DNA of 64,000 nt from an uncultured Oscillibacter sp. (lineage in GTDB: Bacteria > Bacillota > Clostridia > Oscillospirales > Oscillospiraceae), in NCBI GenBank assembly GCA_905200545.1, contig CAJKKQ010000007.1:62001-126000 (forward strand), given 5' to 3'. Position 1 is the first letter of the stretch. The number at the start of each line of letters is the position of its first letter. A program made the translations under genes and the position numbers. Shown here one piece after another: positions 59,251 to 64,000 of the stretch. The notes below the pieces were generated by a model, which was given only the letters and a program-made list of their open reading frames with translations, was not told the DNA's origin and did no database searches.

Positions 59251-60972
59251 TTACAGGTTGCGGATCTGGGTCTGGATCAGGGTGCCTACCGTATCGGCAA
59301 ACTGGTCCAGGGAGCGGATCCGGGCAAAATTCCGGCCGTAAATGGTGTGGGCGGCGGGAACGTCCTCGTCATCGCCGGTGAAGACGCATACCACGGCGAT
59401 ATCCCGGTGCATCAGGGAACGAACCTCCGCGGCAGTGTTGTTGATGCCGGGGTCCTGGGAGTAATCCAGGGACTCATTGGGCAGCACCAGCTTTTTGATG
59501 TCGTGGGGCTTGGCGTCTGAGAGGAGGATCACCATACGGTGCTCACAGGGGGAATCCTCCATCTCTTTTCCCAGGGCACGGATGGCTAGGCCGTCCCGGT
59601 TGCAGCCTGTGGTGAAGTAACGGAAGATGTGGTCGTTCTTATCCGTTTCCTGGTAGTCCCGGTAACGGGTGAGGACCGTGTATCCGCTTAGGGAGCAGAA
59701 GGCCGACACCCGGACGGGAATGCCGCAGCGGGTGAGGCTCTCGGCGATCATGTAGCCCTGGGATGCCACAGTTTCCTGCCGATCCAGCTGGGAGGTGGAG
59801 GCATCCAGCAGAATGTCCACGCTGAGCCCGCCGGGATCCGTCTTGAGCACCTTGGTGAAGACCTTGTCATCATCCAGATACAGCCCCCGCCAGATGCGCC
59901 CGGCGTCCAGCGTACCGCTGGAGGAGCGTACTTCCGTGGGCTCCAGGTGGGTGAGAAGGGCGTTGCGGATGCGGGCGGTGAGGCGGTTGACGCTGTTGCG
60001 GTTGCGGGTGAGATCCGCCTGGTAGAAGGCCCGGTTTTTCTCCATCTGCTTGAGGGCTGCCCGCCGCTGCTGGCCCACATACCCCTTGACGGAGGGATCC
60101 AAAGCGGTGCTGCCTTTGGCGTAATAGAGGTGGCATTCCTTGTGCTCATCCACGCACAGGCTGGCTTCCAGCTTGCTGGTCTTGGCCTGGTCGTAGAGAG
60201 GCTGGCCGAAGTAGTTTTGAATGTAGGTGCGGATGGTGCTGTCATCCTTCACCGCAAGTCCCGACCAGTTGAGGGAGGAGTGGAATTCCTCCACCTGCCG
60301 GCCGCCGTCCTCCGACAGATGCTCGGCGTAGCCGTAGCCAAAGGCCCGTACGGCAGGCAGTTCTCCCTTGCCCTCTTTGCGGCCGAAGAGTTTAAAGCGG
60401 CGCAGACGTTTTTTCTTCTTGTTATCTTTTGACTGGTTGTCACCGGGGACAAAGCCGAAAGAGGTCTCCAGCAGAGTTCGGGCCCGATCTTCCAGGGCGG
60501 TGCCGTCCAGGTCGCCGGGAAATTCCAAAGTGTCCAGGATTTCCCGCTCCTGGGGAGGCAGGTTGTCTGCCTCTCCCAACACCCGGCGGTAGTGGGCCTG
60601 CTGCAGCCGGCCCAGAAGCGGGTCTGTATCTTCCGGCACAGGCAGTGCCAATACCGCCCGGGCGTAATGGCGCCGCAGGGAGGGGAGTGCCGGCCGCTTG
60701 GGGGCTTCCCGCAGATAGGCGGCGTTCTCCAGCCCCAGCCATACCACCTGTTCATAGGTGGCTTGCCTGGGGTCTCCGTCAAAACTCTGGAAGAGGTCTG
60801 CAAAGGCATCCGGGCCAAAATCTTTTCGGACGGTGCCGATGATGCTGTTCCAGTACCGGTCTGCCCGGCCGTCCTGATCGTAGGCCTTAAAGTCCGGTTC
60901 GAAGGTATAGTCCTCCGCCGCGTTCCAGATGAGGTTCCGCGCCCGGCGCTTTTCGTTGTCCAGGATTTCCAT
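59251..60972 (-). CDS. VWA-domain protein, CbbO/NorD-like partner of the AAA ATPase
   Basis: The protein has 573 residues. Its ATG shares the A of the AAA gene's stop (TGATG), so the two are coupled. N-terminal 370 residues are charged and helical with a basic 'KDNKKKKRLRRFKLFGRKEGKGE' block; the C-terminal 190 residues are a von Willebrand A domain with a MIDAS 'DILLDASTSQLDRQE' (DxSxS), 'TGCNRDGLAIRALGKEM' and 'MVILLSDAKPHD'. Such VWA proteins pair with MoxR-type AAA ATPases to remodel or load metal enzymes. The target here is not evident from the neighbours. Confidence 0.88.
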   Translation of the reverse strand: MEILDNEKRRARNLIWNAAEDYTFEPDFKAYDQDGRADRYWNSIIGTVRKDFGPDAFADLFQSFDGDPRQATYEQVVWLGLENAAYLREAPKRPALPSLRRHYARAVLALPVPEDTDPLLGRLQQAHYRRVLGEADNLPPQEREILDTLEFPGDLDGTALEDRARTLLETSFGFVPGDNQSKDNKKKKRLRRFKLFGRKEGKGELPAVRAFGYGYAEHLSEDGGRQVEEFHSSLNWSGLAVKDDSTIRTYIQNYFGQPLYDQAKTSKLEASLCVDEHKECHLYYAKGSTALDPSVKGYVGQQRRAALKQMEKNRAFYQADLTRNRNSVNRLTARIRNALLTHLEPTEVRSSSGTLDAGRIWRGLYLDDDKVFTKVLKTDPGGLSVDILLDASTSQLDRQETVASQGYMIAESLTRCGIPVRVSAFCSLSGYTVLTRYRDYQETDKNDHIFRYFTTGCNRDGLAIRALGKEMEDSPCEHRMVILLSDAKPHDIKKLVLPNESLDYSQDPGINNTAAEVRSLMHRDIAVVCVFTGDDEDVPAAHTIYGRNFARIRSLDQFADTVGTLIQTQIRNL

Positions 60973-61892
60973 CAGGCGAACACATCCCCAGCGGAGAGAT
61001 CCTCCGGCAGACGGGTGAGGATCACATCCTGAACCAGCTGACGCTCAAAGTCGTCAAAGGACTTGTTTACAAGGCCCAGCTCCAGCGCACGGCCGCCGGC
61101 AAGGCCTGCCTTCATCAAACGCACGGAGGCCATCAGACCCCGCAGATCCAGAGGCTTGGTGGAAAGCTCGCCGCCGTCGCACTTTTTCTGGATATCCCGG
61201 AACAGCCCTGCAAACTGCGCGGCATACTCCGGCTTCAGATCCGGGAATTCCCGGGTCAGCAGTTTCTGCAGGCCCTCCTCGGAGATGGCGGGCATATCGA
61301 TGACCACGAACCGGGAGGTGAGGGCCTCGTTGAGCTCCCGGGTGCCGGCGTAGCCATAGTTCATGGTGGCGATAAAGCGGGTGGCATCGTGGAGGCTGAT
61401 GCGGTCATAGCCCGGCATGTCGATGGCCCGGCGGAAGTCCAGTGTGGCATGGAGCACCGCCAAGGATTCGTTCTTGGCCATGTTGATCTCGTCCAGAATG
61501 CCGAAACCGCCCTTTTCCGCGCACTGATAGATGGGGCCCTTGCGCAGCGTTACCTTGCCGTTATCGAACGTGTCGGTGCCCAGCAGGGTGGCGGCATCGG
61601 TGTTGATGTAAAAGGACACATCCCAGCTGGGACGCCCGAAAGCGGCAGCCAGGTTTTCCGAGAGAACATTTTTGCCGGTGGCTTTGGGGCCCACCAGCAA
61701 CAGGTTCTCCCCGCACAGCAGAGCCGTCAGGGCCTCTTCCCAGATCTCCTTGCCGTAATAGAGATAGCGGGGCTCCGGAACCCGGCGGCGCAGGCCCTCT
61801 TCCGTGGGGAAGCGGCCCCGGAAAGCTTCTACTTCCTTTATAATTGCGGGATTGATTCCTTCCTCCCGCAGATAGTCCAGCATGTCCAGCAT
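60972..61892 (-). CDS. MoxR-family AAA ATPase (CbbQ/NorQ-like)
   Basis: The protein has 306 residues; ATG behind GGAGGG. Walker A is 'LLVGPKATGKNVLSE' (near 67-76): the usual K-T/S is K-N here. Walker B is 'FGILDEINMAKNESL', sensor 1 'FIATMNYGYAGTRELNEAL', arginine finger candidate 'TSRFVVIDM', sensor 2 region 'PLDLRGLMASVRLMKAG'. Members form hexameric rings that, with a VWA partner, act as chaperones for metalloenzymes. The Asn after the Walker Lys may slow hydrolysis or mark a subfamily. Promoter directly upstream. Confidence 0.9.
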   Translation of the reverse strand: MLDMLDYLREEGINPAIIKEVEAFRGRFPTEEGLRRRVPEPRYLYYGKEIWEEALTALLCGENLLLVGPKATGKNVLSENLAAAFGRPSWDVSFYINTDAATLLGTDTFDNGKVTLRKGPIYQCAEKGGFGILDEINMAKNESLAVLHATLDFRRAIDMPGYDRISLHDATRFIATMNYGYAGTRELNEALTSRFVVIDMPAISEEGLQKLLTREFPDLKPEYAAQFAGLFRDIQKKCDGGELSTKPLDLRGLMASVRLMKAGLAGGRALELGLVNKSFDDFERQLVQDVILTRLPEDLSAGDVFA

Positions 61893-61925
61893 TGTGGTAC
61901 CCTCCGTTAGATTCTTACTGCCCCC

Positions 61926-61953
61926 ATCATACCACCTTTCCGGAAAATGGCAA
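61926..61953 (-). promoter_or_regulatory. Promoter of the AAA/VWA operon
   Basis: Minus strand: TTGCCA (complement of 61948-61953), 16-bp spacer, TATGAT (complement of 61926-61931). It overlaps the start of a GCCCGGAG/CTCCGGGC hairpin (61956-61976) whose U-run (ACTTTTTTG) is on the plus strand. Confidence 0.65.
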
Positions 61954-61997
61954 GCGCCCGGAGAAAACCTCCGGGCACTTTTTTGATCGGTTTTTTG

Positions 61998-63050
61998 TTA
62001 AGGCGTTTCCACAAGCGGGAACGTCACCTGCCAGAGGCCCTCCGTGAGTTGGGAAGCGGTATAGAAGTCGCCGTGAAGGGTATAGCGGGAGAGGGCCTCC
62101 GGCGCCACATCAAAGAGAAATTCCGTGTAGTCGGCGCGGCTGCCGTCATCCTGTATCCTGCAAAAACCGATGCTGCCCAGAGAGAAGCACTTTGTTCCCT
62201 CCGGGCCTTCCAGCCACAGCCGGGCATGGTTGTCCGTCTGCGTGGCATCACCCCTGCAGATTTGAATGTGGAAATAGCCGCCTGCATAGCCTGCTGCCGT
62301 GATGGAGATGCCCTCTGCCGGTTCTGCCAGCGTTTCTCCCGGCAGCAGTACGGGGGTGGATTCCAGCAGAGATTCATCTCCACTGCCTCCGGTACAGGAG
62401 AAGTTCCCGTCACCGCCCTCCCCGAGAGCCGCTGCGGACGTCTCACGGGTACAATCTGACAGATCCAGCTCCACTGCCGCGTCCTCCAGAGCTTCTTTCC
62501 CTGTCAGCAGCTGGCGCACCGAGAAGGTCATCTTGCCGCCGGTGGGGATGGGAGAACCGTCCAGCGTCTGCGTGGTACACAAAAACGTGACCGTTCCCGT
62601 CTCCTCGTCCCAGTCCACCCGCTCACAGCGCCCGCTTTGATCAAAGGGCAGATGGAAGGACCAGCTGTCAAAGAAATCTGTGGTCTCATCCACGGCTCCG
62701 CCGGACAGGGTGATATAGGCCTGGGCCGTGTCTCCTTCCACCCGCACGGCGGAGACGGCCATGGAGATGTCCTGGTGGGTGCAGCTCTCCCGCACCGGCT
62801 GGAAGAACTGGGCAGCAGATGGAGCGATTCGGTAAAAGATCTGATAGGCCGGGTCCCATACGGCGGCGGCTGCGGGAACCGCGCACAGGCAGGCGGCGGC
62901 TATCACCCCTGCCAGGGCGGCCCGGCGGGGGAAAGAATGGCGGGAACGGGCGGCGTGGCCGGAGACGGCTTGTTCCAATGTGGAGCGAATCAAGCCCTCT
63001 CCGGGAAGGAGACGTTGGTTCATCATGCGGTAAGTATCCTGAAACATCAT
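61998..63050 (-). CDS. Anti-sigma-factor-like membrane protein (DUF4179-like)
   Basis: The protein has 350 residues; its ATG overlaps the sigma gene's stop (ATGA). Residues 1-40 are cytosolic ('MMFQDTYRMMNQRLLPGEGLIRSTLEQA'), a helix lies at about 43-62 ('AALAGVIAAACLCAVPAAAAV'), and about 285 residues are outside, with DUF4179-like 'QFFQPVRESCTHQDISMAVSAVRVEGDTAQAYITLSG' and beta strands thereafter. By position and form it should hold the ECF sigma factor inactive until an envelope signal arrives (inference). Confidence 0.8.
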   Translation of the reverse strand: MMFQDTYRMMNQRLLPGEGLIRSTLEQAVSGHAARSRHSFPRRAALAGVIAAACLCAVPAAAAVWDPAYQIFYRIAPSAAQFFQPVRESCTHQDISMAVSAVRVEGDTAQAYITLSGGAVDETTDFFDSWSFHLPFDQSGRCERVDWDEETGTVTFLCTTQTLDGSPIPTGGKMTFSVRQLLTGKEALEDAAVELDLSDCTRETSAAALGEGGDGNFSCTGGSGDESLLESTPVLLPGETLAEPAEGISITAAGYAGGYFHIQICRGDATQTDNHARLWLEGPEGTKCFSLGSIGFCRIQDDGSRADYTEFLFDVAPEALSRYTLHGDFYTASQLTEGLWQVTFPLVETP

Positions 63051-63505
63051 AGTTCCTCCTTCAAGATTTTCCGGAGCTTTTGCCGGGCCCGGGTGAGCCG
63101 GGAGCGTACCGAGGCAGGACGCAGACCTGTGATCCCGGCGATCTCTTCCGTCCCATACCCCTCAAAATAGAAGAGGTGAATGATGGCGCGATCCCTGGAA
63201 GAGAGGGCCTGGAGAGCGTCCGCCACAGCCGATTCCTCCGGTGTCTGGCAGGCATACACATCCTCCAGGGGAACAGTGTGCCGCCGCCAGGGAGCGGACA
63301 GGTGGGTGCGGCAGCAGTTGACAGTGACCCGCAGCAGCCAGGCCTTTTCGTGGGCCTTGCTTTCAAACTCTGGGGCAAACCGGTGGTAGCGTAAGAATAC
63401 CTCCTGGAATACGTCGTCAGCATCGGCGGGGGCGTGTACCTGTGCGCAGGCCAGACGGTAGACGGCGCTGCCCCATTGGGCCACCGCGGCGGCGGTATCG
63501 GGCAT
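63047..63505 (-). CDS. ECF RNA polymerase sigma factor
   Basis: The protein has 152 residues, typical for a small ECF factor. ATG 63505 behind AAAGGATG. Region 2: 'VYRLACAQVHAPADADDVFQEVFLRYHRFAPEF' with the 'DADDVFQEVFLR' core; region 4: 'LSSRDRAIIHLFYFEGYGTEEIAGITGLRPASVRSRLTRARQKLR', a clear helix-turn-helix. It directs transcription of a stress regulon and is coupled to its putative anti-sigma factor. Two CAAC-containing motifs lie upstream (63580-63605) and may be part of an autoregulated promoter. Confidence 0.93.
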   Translation of the reverse strand: MPDTAAAVAQWGSAVYRLACAQVHAPADADDVFQEVFLRYHRFAPEFESKAHEKAWLLRVTVNCCRTHLSAPWRRHTVPLEDVYACQTPEESAVADALQALSSRDRAIIHLFYFEGYGTEEIAGITGLRPASVRSRLTRARQKLRKILKEEL

Positions 63506-63623
63506 GTGATCACATCCTTTTGTGGAGAATACTCCGGAGAACGCCAAATTGCTGCGGCCTGCGGGAAATTTATAAAAAATATGAGATGTTGCGTTTGGTT
63601 GCGGCCTTGTCCGGGGGGCGCGG

Positions 63624-63652
63624 TGGACTTTCCCGGCATCCTCTGTTATGAT
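63624..63652 (+). promoter_or_regulatory. Promoter of the XRE gene
   Basis: TGGACT (63624-63629), 17-bp spacer, TATGAT (63647-63652), 26 bases before the ATG. Confidence 0.6.
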
Positions 63653-63678
63653 TGAGAAGCAAAAAAGGAGGAACTGCC

Positions 63679-64000
63679 ATGACATTTTCCGAGAAGCTGG
63701 TCCGGCTGCGGCGGCGGGAGGGGCTCAGCCAGGAGGCCCTGGCGGAAGCCCTGGGCGTCAGCCGACAGGCTATAAGCCGCTGGGAGCAGGGGACTGCCCT
63801 GCCGGACGGGGGGAAGCTCCTGCCCTGTGCCCGGTACTTTGGCGTCAGTGTGGACTGGCTGCTGGATGACCAGCAGGACTGGGAAAATCACACCCCTCTT
63901 GCCGCCCAGCCTGCCTCCAAACCCGCGGGCCGGGGCTGGATGGTCGCCGGGGCTGTGGTGCTGGCGGTGTCGCTGCTGGGGCTTTTGACTATGGGCATAT
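63679..64000 (+). CDS. XRE-family regulator with membrane segment (truncated by window edge)
   Basis: The first 107 residues are visible; ATG behind AAAGGAGG. A Cro/CI helix-turn-helix occupies residues 1-65 ('LVRLRRREGLSQEALAEALGVSRQAISRWEQGTALPD', 'ARYFGVSVDWLLDD'). After a Pro/Ala-rich linker a transmembrane helix begins near residue 90 ('WMVAGAVVLAVSLLGLLTMGI'), so this is the common clostridial HTH-plus-membrane form. It points away from the sigma/anti-sigma pair. Its end and target are outside the window. Confidence 0.85.
   Translation, partial: MTFSEKLVRLRRREGLSQEALAEALGVSRQAISRWEQGTALPDGGKLLPCARYFGVSVDWLLDDQQDWENHTPLAAQPASKPAGRGWMVAGAVVLAVSLLGLLTMGI

Overview
The window is about 60% GC and comes from a spore-forming, anaerobic Firmicute, most likely an Oscillospiraceae (Flavonifractor/Oscillibacter/Dysosmobacter type). 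This rests on an alpha/beta small acid-soluble spore protein with a sigma-G-like promoter, Firmicute-style RNA switches (SAM-I, T-box, glmS ribozyme), an [FeFe] hydrogenase, a flavodiiron protein, an acyl-CoA dehydrogenase carrying rubredoxin, and frequent TTG/GTG starts behind strong AGGAGG sites. The genus is inference. I see no prophage, insertion sequence, rRNA or CRISPR array. One tRNA gene, tRNA-Gln(CTG), is present.

Layout. 1-2.6 kb: a tandemly duplicated two-gene cassette (HAAS-type membrane protein plus membrane-anchored protein). 2.6-10 kb: a four-gene minus-strand operon headed by a 1601-residue protein that joins HD, helical-repeat, nucleotidylyltransferase, GNAT-like and phosphoribosyltransferase regions, followed by a small membrane protein, a lactate/malate-dehydrogenase-like protein and a flavodoxin-fold reductase. 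This is my main candidate for an undescribed system. 10-13 kb: a rhomboid-like membrane protein, metK under a SAM-I riboswitch, and tRNA-Gln. 13-17 kb: an Rrf2 regulator, an acyl-CoA dehydrogenase/EtfA/rubredoxin fusion and a flavodiiron protein. 17-21 kb: an [FeFe] hydrogenase overlapping a NuoF-tail/GltD-like flavoprotein. 21-25 kb: two paralogous HD proteins, a GNAT, malic enzyme, a second Rrf2 regulator, a dense hairpin cluster and the spore protein. 25-30 kb: threonine aldolase and a DUF4358-MBOAT-DHHW cluster, probably for acylating a surface polymer.

30-36 kb: rhodanese, a BlaI/BlaR1-type pair in which the sensor protease has a roughly 970-residue extension, and a metallo-beta-lactamase-fold hydrolase. 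36-47 kb: PcrA helicase, an SH3/NlpC-P60 cell-wall hydrolase, IreB, and T-box-controlled pheS-pheT separated by a strongly structured spacer. 46-50 kb: NAD(P)HX repair enzyme, a lipoprotein, alanine racemase and an orphan MazF. 50-59 kb: secreted and hypothetical proteins, NrdR, a DUF421/DUF4363 pair, glmS with its ribozyme, a PadR regulator with a HAAS-FtsW/RodA-like fusion, and an SLH-anchored GH25 lysozyme. 59-64 kb: a MoxR-AAA/VWA pair, an ECF sigma/anti-sigma pair, and the start of an XRE regulator.

Themes: redox and cofactor handling (NAD-type domains, hydrogenase, rubredoxin/flavodiiron, malic enzyme, NADHX repair), envelope sensing and remodelling (HAAS proteins, BlaR1, SLH-GH25, NlpC/P60, MBOAT/DHHW, Alr, GlmS), and tight operon packing with many ATGA-type stop/start overlaps. 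Start codons were chosen from ribosome-binding-site spacing and stop/start overlaps. Family names come from recognised motifs; no database search was run.
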